DNA of 11,257 bases from positions 1 through 11,257 of the forward strand of contig JAICKT010000126.1 of assembly GCA_025927795.1 (NCBI GenBank). Reading direction: 5' to 3'. Position numbers and translations under genes: made by a program. The notes below the pieces were generated by a model, which saw nothing but the letters and a program-made list of their open reading frames with translations, made no database searches and was not told the origin of the DNA. Positions 1 through 6,330 of the stretch are shown here, one piece after another; the stretch's first letter is position 1; every line of letters starts with the position of its first letter. This stretch comes from Parafilimonas sp. Lineage in GTDB: Bacteria; Bacteroidota; Bacteroidia; Chitinophagales; Chitinophagaceae.

Positions 1-939
1 AACTTAAGTTTTGTTCTAGAACTTGCTCAAGAAATAGTCGTTGAAGAAGATAAACAAAAATATGTAGGAGAGGCTTTAAATTTATTAGCTCCACAACTAT
101 TAAATTTAAAAAACTCCAAAGAAGATTCGAAACGAATTTTTGAAGTTTTTTATCCTTCGGTCGAAGTGTATTTAAATTATACAAATAAGATTGAAAGCTT
201 ATTTTGGAATGTCGTTAAAAATGCAGAGAATAATTTTGCTAAAAGCATTGGCGTCTTAATACTTTTCAATAGCACTATTGAGTCGCAAAAGAATTTGTCT
301 GAGAATTTAAAATCAGAGATTCAAACAATAGAAGGCCAATTTAAGAGCTTTGAAAAGGATTTTGAAAGAATTGAAAAGGAAAAGAAGAAACTTATAGTGA
401 CTGAGGCAAAGAAAAAAGTAGAAGACCAAATTATTGCTTTGGAAACTTACACTATTAATATTTATTTTATAACTTTTAATTTCTTTTCCGTTCATTCTAG
501 ACGAATAGACGACTTAGTCTTTATAGTAAAATCGCTTAAATCAAATGTGTTAATAATACAATACTTGGCAATAGTTGCCCTTCGAGATTATAAGCAACTT
601 GAGGACATTGTACAAAAACTTGAAATAAATAAACTATCAATCATAAAACCATTACAAGACCAAAACCTTACGTTTAATGCTTCAACGGAAAAAATTAAGA
701 ATTTAAATAACTTATTAACACCTAAAAACTTTTCTGAAATTGTAAATGAAGAAAAATTTTTATATTGGAAGGAATTAAGACCGTCTTGGCAACAGGAGCA
801 GATGCAACAAATATTTAATGAAAAGAAATCCATATTAAAAGATATCGCTAAGGAAATAAATAGCGCATCTGATAAAATTGAAAATGCTTTATTACAACTT
901 ACTGAAGAGGATAAAAAGAGAATTTTTATTAACGATTAG
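1..939 (+). CDS. Unrecognised coiled-coil protein, 5' partial
   Basis: The frame is open from base 1 to the TAG at 937-939, giving 312 residues of a protein whose N-terminus lies outside the window. A GTG at 166 could be read as a start, but the residues encoded upstream (for example SFVLELAQEIVVEEDKQKYV) look like ordinary protein and continue without a stop, so the gene is more likely truncated by the window edge. The visible part is highly charged and rich in K, E, N and I. A long heptad-like coiled-coil stretch runs roughly from residue 95 to 145, with a more hydrophobic segment (TINIYFITFNFF) near 150-162 and another helical charged stretch at the C-terminus. No enzymatic motif was seen. 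Two sampled 60-base lines are about 28-32% GC, against about 40% in the oxidoreductase gene, which with the adjacent repeats suggests acquired DNA. Function unknown; a scaffold or effector role in an accessory module is possible but unsupported. Confidence 0.75.
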   Translation, partial: NLSFVLELAQEIVVEEDKQKYVGEALNLLAPQLLNLKNSKEDSKRIFEVFYPSVEVYLNYTNKIESLFWNVVKNAENNFAKSIGVLILFNSTIESQKNLSENLKSEIQTIEGQFKSFEKDFERIEKEKKKLIVTEAKKKVEDQIIALETYTINIYFITFNFFSVHSRRIDDLVFIVKSLKSNVLIIQYLAIVALRDYKQLEDIVQKLEINKLSIIKPLQDQNLTFNASTEKIKNLNNLLTPKNFSEIVNEEKFLYWKELRPSWQQEQMQQIFNEKKSILKDIAKEINSASDKIENALLQLTEEDKKRIFIND

Positions 940-985
940 ATTTTCCTTTTGTCGCCGTAGCGGAATCTCCATTACAAAATATTTC

Positions 986-1066
986 ATTGTCAGGCATCTT
1001 CTCGCCTCAGCGGACGACGCGCTACACGTTCACCAATATCTTTCCAATGTGTTAGTCTACAAATTT
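986..1066 (+). repeat. Direct repeat copy A (~81 bp)
   Basis: This segment aligns with 1151-1232 at a constant offset of 165 bases, with about 11 mismatches and one single-base gap near the end. The best conserved blocks are TCTCGCCTCAGCG, GCGCTACACGTTC, ATCTTTCCAATG and GTTAGTCTA. It begins 47 bases after the stop codon of the left gene. The differences are scattered and include transitions, so the copies are diverged members of a family and not a recent duplication. Function unknown. Confidence 0.85.
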
Positions 1067-1074
1067 CAGTCCTA

Positions 1075-1119
1075 GCAGGGTCTTCATTATAGGGCTATGA
1101 GTGTGGCATAAGACCCTGC
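1075..1119. repeat. Perfect 10-bp inverted repeat (hairpin) between the two direct repeats
   Basis: GCAGGGTCTT at 1075-1084 is the exact reverse complement of AAGACCCTGC at 1110-1119, with a 25-base loop. No T-run follows, so it does not look like an intrinsic terminator. It sits between direct repeat copies A and B and probably belongs to the same composite intergenic element. The role is unknown; it could be the structured core of a non-autonomous repeat or a structured RNA. Confidence 0.75.
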
Positions 1120-1150
1120 GTTATCGATCAGCAATAAAACATTAATTTTT

Positions 1151-1232
1151 ATTGTCCACCATCGTCTCGCCTCAGCGACCGATGCGCTACACGTTCGCCC
1201 ACATCTTTCCAATGCGTTAGTCTAACAAATTT
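1151..1232 (+). repeat. Direct repeat copy B (~82 bp)
   Basis: This is the second copy of the repeat at 986-1066. It shares the core ATCGTCTCG with an inverted partial copy at 4131-4156 and with a possible degenerate fragment at 1982-1998. It is non-coding as far as can be seen. Confidence 0.85.
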
Positions 1233-1291
1233 ATGCGCCTGGTCTAAAATGTAAAACGAATCACTTGAATGGAAATATTCTTCCGGCAACT

Positions 1292-1317
1292 TTTTCTCTA
1301 TCGGTTTTCTCTATCGG
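1292..1317 (+). repeat. 13-bp exact tandem duplication at the edge of the REP hairpin
   Basis: TTTTCTCTATCGG occurs at 1292-1304 and again immediately at 1305-1317. The second copy runs into the REP hairpin that begins at 1315. The duplicated unit contains CTAT, the same bases that precede the hairpin at the other end of the transposase unit when read in the matching orientation. It may reflect slippage or a past insertion or excision at this end. Confidence 0.8.
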
Positions 1318-1336
1318 TTGGTGTCCTCACCAACTG
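1315..1336 (-). repeat. REP-like hairpin downstream of the RAYT gene
   Basis: GTTGGTG and CACCAAC form a 7-bp stem around the loop TCCT, extended by one G-T wobble and one further pair. The stop codon of the transposase gene is 8 bases away. The 24 bases 1311-1334 are the perfect reverse complement of 1900-1923, so the two hairpins are inverted copies flanking the gene. That is the arrangement expected of a RAYT and its cognate REP pair. It may also act as a transcription stop for the gene. Confidence 0.8.
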
Positions 1337-1343
1337 AAACATG

Positions 1344-1877
1344 CTAGTCCTTATAATGCGTAAGCATATTAAATTCATCAACACCTTCCCAATAAAATCT
1401 TGCGCTGCTCCATTTATATTCTTCAGGATATATACACAAATTCCATTTAACAGGATTGTTATGTATGTATTCTAATTTACTAACAAAAATTTTTTCTGTA
1501 CTGATTGGTATAGCCAACGGATCTCTTTTCCAGAACTGAAATGCACGATCGTCTTTATCAGACTTATATAAATGCAATTGATTTGTTTGCAACAAATATT
1601 TTTTAAACCGGTGCGCTGTAAATTTCGCTAAACTTCCTGCTGCGCTTTCTTTACCATTCTGCTTAAGAATATACCACAGCAAATGAATATGATTAGGCAT
1701 TATAACAAAACCATACAATGTCACTATTTCTTTTTGAACAAGGTATAGTAAAGAAGAAATCACTTCAAGCTTTAATGCATCATCAGCCAATAAATGGCGA
1801 AATTGATAGATAGTATCTGTATAAAAATAACAGAAGTTAACATCTACTTGCCCTTGTCGTTTATGAAAAATATTCAT
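1344..1877 (-). CDS. REP-associated tyrosine transposase (RAYT, Y1/HUH family)
   Basis: A 177-residue protein of the Y1 transposase superfamily. These enzymes are single-strand-specific HUH endonucleases that cut at REP hairpins. The HUH motif is visible as PNHIHLLW (His63 and His65, preceded by the typical GFVIM strand). The likely catalytic tyrosine is Tyr137 in YIHNNPV, a hallmark of the RAYT group, and the conserved C-terminal YKWSSARFY block is at 154-162. WKRDP near 116-120 also fits the family. I chose the ATG at 1875-1877. A TTG at 1916 would extend the frame by 13 residues, but those codons lie in the REP hairpin. All key residues are present and the frame is intact, so the enzyme may be functional. 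Inverted REP-like hairpins lie on both sides. RAYTs usually occur as single copies per genome and are thought to generate or maintain REP repeats; that role is inferred here. Confidence 0.93.
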   Translation of the reverse strand: MNIFHKRQGQVDVNFCYFYTDTIYQFRHLLADDALKLEVISSLLYLVQKEIVTLYGFVIMPNHIHLLWYILKQNGKESAAGSLAKFTAHRFKKYLLQTNQLHLYKSDKDDRAFQFWKRDPLAIPISTEKIFVSKLEYIHNNPVKWNLCIYPEEYKWSSARFYWEGVDEFNMLTHYKD

Positions 1878-1896
1878 GCTTAAATTTAATATCTTT

Positions 1897-1920
1897 TCGG
1901 TTGGTGAGGACACCAACCGA
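1897..1920 (+). repeat. REP-like hairpin upstream of the RAYT gene
   Basis: A perfect 10-bp stem, TCGGTTGGTG with CACCAACCGA, encloses the loop AGGA. It lies 19 bases upstream of the chosen RAYT start and is the inverted counterpart of the hairpin at 1315-1336. Outside the hairpin, bases 1921-1923 complete the CTAT foot read on the minus strand, matching the foot at 1311-1314. REP hairpins of other RAYTs carry a conserved tetranucleotide next to the stem, so CTAT is the candidate here. Confidence 0.85.
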
Positions 1921-2049
1921 TAGGTAAAGACTTATGCGTTGCTCCTCCCCAATTTCCATATAGCGGCTGTTGCATTTTTCCTGTCCTATATCGTCTCGTA
2001 TAATCTTCACACAAAAATTCATGTAGTTTTATTTTATAATTAAGCTATC

Positions 2050-3135
2050 ATGCACGATGAGCAGTTACTGCAGCAGCGATTAATCAATCAGCATCTCATC
2101 AAACCAAAATATAGTTCTGCATCAAAGCTCGTTAATTATTTGGGTGCTGTACAGGCACAGGATTTTGCCATGAGTAAATGGGCAATAGGTTTAAGAACTG
2201 CCAACTCAACACAGGAAAAGGTGGAAGCAGCAATAAATAAAGGCAGCATTTTGAGAACACATATTTTAAGACCAACCTGGCATTTGGTAAGCGCAGAAGA
2301 TATTTACTGGATGCTTGAATTATCTGCACAAAAAATTAAAGCAATTATGCGCAGCAATGAGAAAAGGCTTGGCATTGATGAACCGTTATTCAAAAAAACA
2401 AACAGGATAATTGAAAAAGCATTAAGCGAACATGAGCAGTTAAACCGTGATGAAATAATTCAGTTATTCAACAAACATAAAATTATCATTAATGAAAACA
2501 GGCTGTCTCATTTTTTAATGCGTGCAGAACTGGAAGCAATTATCTGCAGCGGCAAAATCACCGGCAATAAAAATACGTATGCGCTGCTTGCAAAACGTGT
2601 AACAAAAAAGAAAACAATTAAGCGTGAAGAAGCGCTGTGCATGTTGGCAAAGAAATATTTTCAAAGTCGCGGACCCGCTGCTATTGCTGATTTTGCGTGG
2701 TGGAGCGGATTATCTATAAGCGATGCAACAAAAGCACTTCATGCGGTTGAATCAACATTGAATAAAGAAACTATCAACAATCGTGAATATTATTTTAAAT
2801 CATCAAACAATTATACCGGCGAAACTTCAACTGTATTTGCTTTACCGGCATTTGATGAATACCTGATAAGTTATAAACATCGTTCACACATGCTTCATTC
2901 AATCAAAAAAAATATTTCTGTCAACGGAATTTTCTGGCCGGTAATTCTTGCAAATGGAAAAGTTGCCGGCATGTGGAGCAGGAGAATGGTGAACAATAAA
3001 CTTACTGTTCAAACAGAATACTTTAGTAAACCATCGACCGCTGTAAAAAATGATTTAATGAAAAGCTTTAATGCTTATGCAAAATTTTTACATAAACAGG
3101 TGATTGTTGACAGAAACATGAAAGGAAATTTATAA
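2050..3135 (+). CDS. AlkZ-like winged-helix DNA glycosylase (HTH_42 family)
   Basis: A 361-residue protein of the winged-helix family PF06224 (HTH_42, formerly DUF1006), which includes AlkZ and E. coli YcaQ, glycosylases acting on alkylated or crosslinked DNA. Family landmarks seen are the N-terminal LGAVQAQDFAMSKWAIGLR segment, LRPTWHLV at 73-80, SRGPAAIADFAWWSGL near 210, LPAFDEYLISYKHRS near 270 and a C-terminal block containing NGKVAGMW. Gln35-Ala-Gln37 matches the QxQ motif that AlkZ uses for catalysis, whereas the YcaQ/AlkX branch has QxD. Many chromosomal homologs are uncharacterised, so a repair role is likely by family but the substrate is unknown. The ATG at 2050 starts the protein at the usual family position. 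A small acidic gene follows 33 bases downstream on the same strand. No producer-type antibiotic cluster is visible nearby, so a housekeeping or accessory repair role is more likely than self-resistance. Confidence 0.82.
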   Translation: MHDEQLLQQRLINQHLIKPKYSSASKLVNYLGAVQAQDFAMSKWAIGLRTANSTQEKVEAAINKGSILRTHILRPTWHLVSAEDIYWMLELSAQKIKAIMRSNEKRLGIDEPLFKKTNRIIEKALSEHEQLNRDEIIQLFNKHKIIINENRLSHFLMRAELEAIICSGKITGNKNTYALLAKRVTKKKTIKREEALCMLAKKYFQSRGPAAIADFAWWSGLSISDATKALHAVESTLNKETINNREYYFKSSNNYTGETSTVFALPAFDEYLISYKHRSHMLHSIKKNISVNGIFWPVILANGKVAGMWSRRMVNNKLTVQTEYFSKPSTAVKNDLMKSFNAYAKFLHKQVIVDRNMKGNL

Positions 3136-3168
3136 TCTTTATCTTCAATCACATTTATAAAACCCATT

Positions 3169-3528
3169 ATGACATTTGAAGAATTAATAAAAAATCATTC
3201 GGCTGATGTAATTGAAAAATTAATAACCGAAGTATTGTCTAAAGATCCCATTGAAGTGCGTTTTGATTTTTTAGAAGGAGATCAATGGTCAATCATTACA
3301 ACCCATCAATATGAGGAAGATAAAGAGATATCATTGCGCCTGCATTTGAATGACTATTACGATTTGTATTTTGGTTACTACGATGATGAAGATGAATTCA
3401 TTGAAATTGTACATCCGCTAACAGAAGAAGAAAAAAAGATACCACCCGTAAGATTAAAAAAAGTTATGAAAAAAGTACTGGATGATGAACAAGGTATGAG
3501 CATTCCAAATAATTTTCTTTCCAGGTAA
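3169..3528 (+). CDS. Small acidic protein of unknown function
   Basis: A 119-residue protein I do not recognise. It is strongly acidic: I count about 28 D/E against 14 K/R, with a cluster YYDDEDEFIEI near 75-85. An N-terminal helical segment (TFEELIKNHSADVIEKLITEVL) is followed by alternating strand-like segments and a C-terminal basic helix (RLKKVMKKVL). There is no signal peptide or membrane segment, so it is probably cytoplasmic. It starts 33 bases after the glycosylase-like gene on the same strand, so the two may be cotranscribed. The acidity recalls DNA-mimic or partner proteins, but nothing in the sequence proves a link. It resembles the small DUF-type proteins common in Bacteroidota. 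Confidence 0.75.
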   Translation: MTFEELIKNHSADVIEKLITEVLSKDPIEVRFDFLEGDQWSIITTHQYEEDKEISLRLHLNDYYDLYFGYYDDEDEFIEIVHPLTEEEKKIPPVRLKKVMKKVLDDEQGMSIPNNFLSR

Positions 3529-3541
3529 ATTTTCTCTTTCC

Positions 3542-3587
3542 CGCAATGTCTCCCCGATGATTTTTGTGTATAGCAGGGCACATTGCG
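3542..3587. repeat. Inverted repeat after the acidic-protein gene
   Basis: CGCAATGT at 3542-3549 and ACATTGCG at 3580-3587 form an 8-bp perfect stem with a 30-base loop. The loop carries TGATTTTTGTGTAT, also found at 6469-6482. There is no T-run after the stem, so a terminator role is uncertain. Confidence 0.45.
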
Positions 3588-3693
3588 CATTCATCACTCA
3601 ACTGCTCAGGTTGTAACAGCACTATAGCTTAATCATTGTATATCATCCGCGCTAAACTTTTTTGTTACTTTATGTGCAAGTGAAAAAAATAAG

Positions 3694-4071
3694 ATGAAAA
3701 AATTTTCAAAAGCATTTTTGAAATGCATAAACGAAACGCAAATCACCCATGTGCGTACAGGTAAAGACAGAACAAAATTCACCGGTATATGGATGGTTGA
3801 AGTGAAAGGAAGAATTTTTGCCCGTTCTTATTATGGCGTAGAAAGAAGCTGGTACACTGCTCTGCTTGAAGAAAACACAGGCGCTATTAAATGCGAAAAA
3901 GAAATCATAGATATAAAAGGTGAAAAACCAGTCGACATCAAAAGTATTACTGAAGCTATCAACAAGGCTTACGAGAAAAAATACTTGGTAAAGCGTTACA
4001 ATAAAAAATGGGTGGATGGTCTTTGCGAACCCGAAAAAGTAGCAAGGACAATGGAGTTTATTGCTGTGTGA
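3694..4071 (+). CDS. DUF2255 family protein
   Basis: A 125-residue cytoplasmic protein that fits the DUF2255 family. The family pattern is visible: an N-terminal hydrophobic/charged helix, an R-T-G-containing turn (HVRTGKDRTKFTGIWMVEV), then a short-loop strand pair with R-I-F-A-R-S-Y-Y-G followed by SWYTALLEE and the next strand with GAIKCEKE, residues about 20-70. The C-terminal half is helical with KAYEKKYL and a terminal PEKVARTMEFI. The fold is thought to be a flavin-reductase-like split barrel related to pyridoxamine-phosphate-oxidase-like proteins, but no activity is established for the family and I do not assign one. It is preceded by a ~165-base gap and followed by a repeat fragment, so it is probably a single-gene unit. 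Confidence 0.7.
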   Translation: MKKFSKAFLKCINETQITHVRTGKDRTKFTGIWMVEVKGRIFARSYYGVERSWYTALLEENTGAIKCEKEIIDIKGEKPVDIKSITEAINKAYEKKYLVKRYNKKWVDGLCEPEKVARTMEFIAV

Positions 4072-4130
4072 ACTTTTTCAATAAATCGAACCTGCTGCAA
4101 CATAATTATTACCGGGAAATAAAGCATGGT

Positions 4131-4156
4131 CCGCTTAAGCGAGACGATGCCTGACG
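4131..4156 (-). repeat. Partial inverted copy of the direct-repeat family
   Basis: Read on the minus strand, this segment contains GTCAGGCATCGTCTCGC followed by AGCGG. It matches the start of copy A (from 989) with three mismatches over about 25 bases. It lies between the DUF2255 and GMC oxidoreductase genes, 46 bases upstream of the latter's start. The copy is truncated or diverged beyond this block. Confidence 0.6.
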
Positions 4157-4201
4157 ATTCTTTTAAAAGATTTTTTTATCTTTTGCCCAAATAATGTTGT
4201 T

Positions 4202-5926
4202 ATGCCGGGAGATACTTTACATGTAAATACAAAAGGTGTTTTAAAAAATACATATGATGCTATCGTAATTGGTTCAGGCATTAGTGGCGGATGGGCAGCA
4301 AAGGAATTGTGTGAGCATGGCATAAAAACGCTGGTGCTTGAAAGAGGACGCAACGTTACACACATAAAAGATTATCCTACCGCAACCAAACATCCATGGG
4401 AATTTCGTCATCGCGGAAGAAATACACGTGCACTTGAAAAAGAAAATCCAATTATCAGCAAGTGTTATGCATTCGATGAAACGGCGCAACATTTTTTTGT
4501 GAAAGACAAAGAGCATCCATACATACAAGAAAAACCTTTTGACTGGATTCGCGGTTACCAGGTTGGCGGTAAATCATTAATGTGGGCGCGTGAAACGCAG
4601 CGCTGGAGCAGGTTTGAGTTTGAAGCACCAGGTCGCGATGGTTATGCAGTTGAATGGCCGATAACATATGATGAGCTTGCACCATGGTATTCGCATGTTG
4701 AGAAATTTGCTGGCATCAGCGGTAATAAAGATGGAATTGAAAATTTACCTGATGGTGAATTTTTGCCTCCGTGGGAATTTAACTGCGCTGAAAAAATGAT
4801 GCGCGATAAAGTAAATGCACATTATAAAGACCGGGTGATGCTGATGGGGCGTTGTGCCAACTTAACGAAAGCAGGTGCACTGCAATTGCAGCAGGGACGC
4901 AGCGATTGCCAGGCACGTGACCTTTGTTATCGTGGTTGTCCTTTCGGCGCATATTTCAGTTCCAATTCTTCTACTATTCCATGGGCGCAAAAAACAGGCA
5001 ATCTTACTTTGCAACCAGATTCTGTTGTGCATTCTATTATCTATGACGAACAAAAACAAAAAGCAATTGGCGTACGCGTTATTGATGCCAATACAAAACA
5101 GGCAACAGAATATTTTGCAAGAATAATTTTTGTGAATGGTGCATGTTTAAACAGTAATCTTATTTTACTCAATTCAACGTCGAATCGTTTTCCAAATGGA
5201 TTGGGAAATGATAATGATATTTTAGGAAGATATGTTTCGTTTCAAAATTATCGGGGCTCATTAAGCGCCTCTATTGACGGACCTTCTGATAAATATTATT
5301 ATGGTCGAAGACCTGTTTCTCCATTAATGCCAAGCTTTAGAAACGTTCGTAAAAATGATATGGATTTTCTTGGCGGTTACATTACATTTTGGGGCGCTTA
5401 CAGAAATGTTGGAAATGAAAATGGTAATGATACTATCGGCGCAAAATTTAAAGAAGCTATGTGCGAACCAGGTGATTGGGGCGTTTACATGTCAATACAA
5501 GGTGAGGTGATTCCAAAGCAAAGTAATCTTGTGCGTTTGAGTAAAGATGAAAAAGATGCATGGGGCATTCCGCAGATTATTACCTCAGTAGATTATGATG
5601 ACAATGATGAAAAAATGCTCAAAGATTTTTTAATGCAGGGTGAAGAAATATTAACAGTTGCAGGTTGTACAAATATTGTAAAGAATGATAGTAAGCAAGC
5701 ACCGGGTCTTGATATTCATGAAATGGGCGGATGCAGAATGGGTAAAGATTCTAAAACTTCAATGCTAAATAAATGGAACCAATTGCATTTATGCAAAAAT
5801 GTTTTTGTAACAGATGGTGCCTGCATGACAACAGTTGGCAACCAAAATCCATCACTTACATTTATGGCAATTACAGCACGTGCAGCTAATTATGCGGTGG
5901 GTGAATTAAAAAAAGGCAATTTGTAA
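4202..5926 (+). CDS. GMC-family FAD-dependent oxidoreductase
   Basis: A 574-residue flavoenzyme of the glucose-methanol-choline family. The N-terminal dinucleotide-binding site is DAIVIGSGISGG (Gly24, Gly26, Gly29), with Glu48 at the end of the second strand for the FAD ribose. The flavin-attachment region contains VGGKSLMWAR at 121-130. A Cys-rich segment, C236, C242 and C246 in the pattern C-x5-C-x3-C before PFGA, is typical of the bacterial 2-keto-gluconate/sorbitol dehydrogenase-like branch. The C-terminal GMC domain has HEMGGCRMG (His506) and GNQNPSLT (Asn549), the His/Asn pair also used by choline oxidase. There is no signal peptide and no transmembrane segment. No gluconate-dehydrogenase-type small subunit or cytochrome gene adjoins it, so the electron acceptor and sugar or alcohol substrate cannot be named. 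It is preceded by a 130-base gap and runs convergently toward the gene at 6001-6330. Confidence 0.93.
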   Translation: MPGDTLHVNTKGVLKNTYDAIVIGSGISGGWAAKELCEHGIKTLVLERGRNVTHIKDYPTATKHPWEFRHRGRNTRALEKENPIISKCYAFDETAQHFFVKDKEHPYIQEKPFDWIRGYQVGGKSLMWARETQRWSRFEFEAPGRDGYAVEWPITYDELAPWYSHVEKFAGISGNKDGIENLPDGEFLPPWEFNCAEKMMRDKVNAHYKDRVMLMGRCANLTKAGALQLQQGRSDCQARDLCYRGCPFGAYFSSNSSTIPWAQKTGNLTLQPDSVVHSIIYDEQKQKAIGVRVIDANTKQATEYFARIIFVNGACLNSNLILLNSTSNRFPNGLGNDNDILGRYVSFQNYRGSLSASIDGPSDKYYYGRRPVSPLMPSFRNVRKNDMDFLGGYITFWGAYRNVGNENGNDTIGAKFKEAMCEPGDWGVYMSIQGEVIPKQSNLVRLSKDEKDAWGIPQIITSVDYDDNDEKMLKDFLMQGEEILTVAGCTNIVKNDSKQAPGLDIHEMGGCRMGKDSKTSMLNKWNQLHLCKNVFVTDGACMTTVGNQNPSLTFMAITARAANYAVGELKKGNL

Positions 5927-5930
5927 AAGC

Positions 5931-5954
5931 GAAAGTGAAATCAATTTTTCTTTC
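5931..5954 (+). terminator. Possible weak hairpin after the GMC oxidoreductase gene
   Basis: GAAAG at 5931-5935 pairs with CTTTC at 5950-5954. The stem continues inward through an imperfect A/T stretch (one mismatch, one wobble) around the loop TCAA. It begins 4 bases after the stop codon, but there is no long T-run after it. This is a tentative terminator between convergent genes. Confidence 0.3.
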
Positions 5955-6000
5955 TCTGTAATGATAGGCAGATATATCCTGAATTTTCGATGCGGGATTA

Positions 6001-6330
6001 TTAAATTTCATTCAATGTAGTTAGTAAAGCCGGGTTTTGCTCAATTTCACGGCTGATGTCAACTCCTTCAAATTGTTCACACTGCTCCCGGTGTTGAAAG
6101 ATTAGATTTAACTTTTTACAAAGCCATTCAAATTTATTAGAATCTACATAAGTTTTAAGCGTTTCAGTTTCCCATCCATCCCCGGAATTATAAACAAATA
6201 TCTTTTGCCAGCGATTTATTCTTTCTACAAAAGTTACAATCATTATTGCATCCAGCACTTGTTTAAAATCATAGAAAATAAATACATTATCCAGTACATC
6301 AGTACTACGAAAATTAAATATCATACTCAT
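6001..6330 (-). CDS. Hypothetical protein
   Basis: A 109-residue protein I do not recognise. It begins MSMIFNFRSTDVLDNVFIFYDFKQVLDAIM and continues with a Trp/Lys-containing middle (RWQKIFVYNSGDGWETETLKTY). It ends in an acidic helical segment (QCEQFEGVDISREIEQNPALLTTLNEI). No signal peptide or transmembrane helix is seen, and the frame has no internal stop. It is convergent with the GMC oxidoreductase gene, 74 bases away, so it is a separate unit. A second in-frame ATG two codons in could also be the start. Function unknown; the amino acid pattern supports a real coding gene. Confidence 0.65.
   Translation of the reverse strand: MSMIFNFRSTDVLDNVFIFYDFKQVLDAIMIVTFVERINRWQKIFVYNSGDGWETETLKTYVDSNKFEWLCKKLNLIFQHREQCEQFEGVDISREIEQNPALLTTLNEI

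Larger units (their letters stand above)
940..1343. other. 404-base gene-free stretch made of repeats
   Basis: No convincing gene is present between the left partial gene and the RAYT gene. Short frames here overlap repeated DNA and lack protein character. The stretch holds two direct repeat copies (986-1066, 1151-1232), a 10-bp perfect hairpin (1075-1119), a 13-bp exact tandem duplication (1292-1317) and the downstream REP hairpin of the transposase unit (1315-1336). Its GC content is locally higher than that of the gene to its left. Confidence 0.8.

Noticed and set aside
878..1075. 65-codon frame running from the left gene into the repeats
   Set aside because: It overlaps the real gene out of frame and then translates repeat A.
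986..1232. Possible integron attC sites (repeats containing GTTAGTC near genes)
   Set aside because: The GTTRRRY core is not met and there is no matching RYYYAAC arm or overall imperfect palindrome. No integrase or cassette-sized genes lie between the copies.
986..1232. CRISPR array
   Set aside because: There are only two long, diverged copies with a single spacer-like gap, and no cas genes.
1878..1916. TTG-started N-terminal extension of the RAYT
   Set aside because: The added codons coincide with the REP hairpin, and a good ATG follows at 1875-1877.
1922..2022. Minus-strand coding fragment upstream of the RAYT
   Set aside because: The frames are short, do not join the RAYT frame (a TAA intervenes) and show no recognisable protein.
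3655..3694. TTTTTTGTTACTTTATGTGCAA region as a degenerate hairpin repeat before the DUF2255 gene
   Set aside because: It recalls Bacteroidota intergenic hairpins, but the arms pair too poorly here to call.
4159..4177. TCTTTTAAAAGA palindrome followed by seven T as a terminator
   Set aside because: It can form only about four A/T-rich pairs with a loop, and lies just upstream of the GMC gene rather than close after a stop codon.
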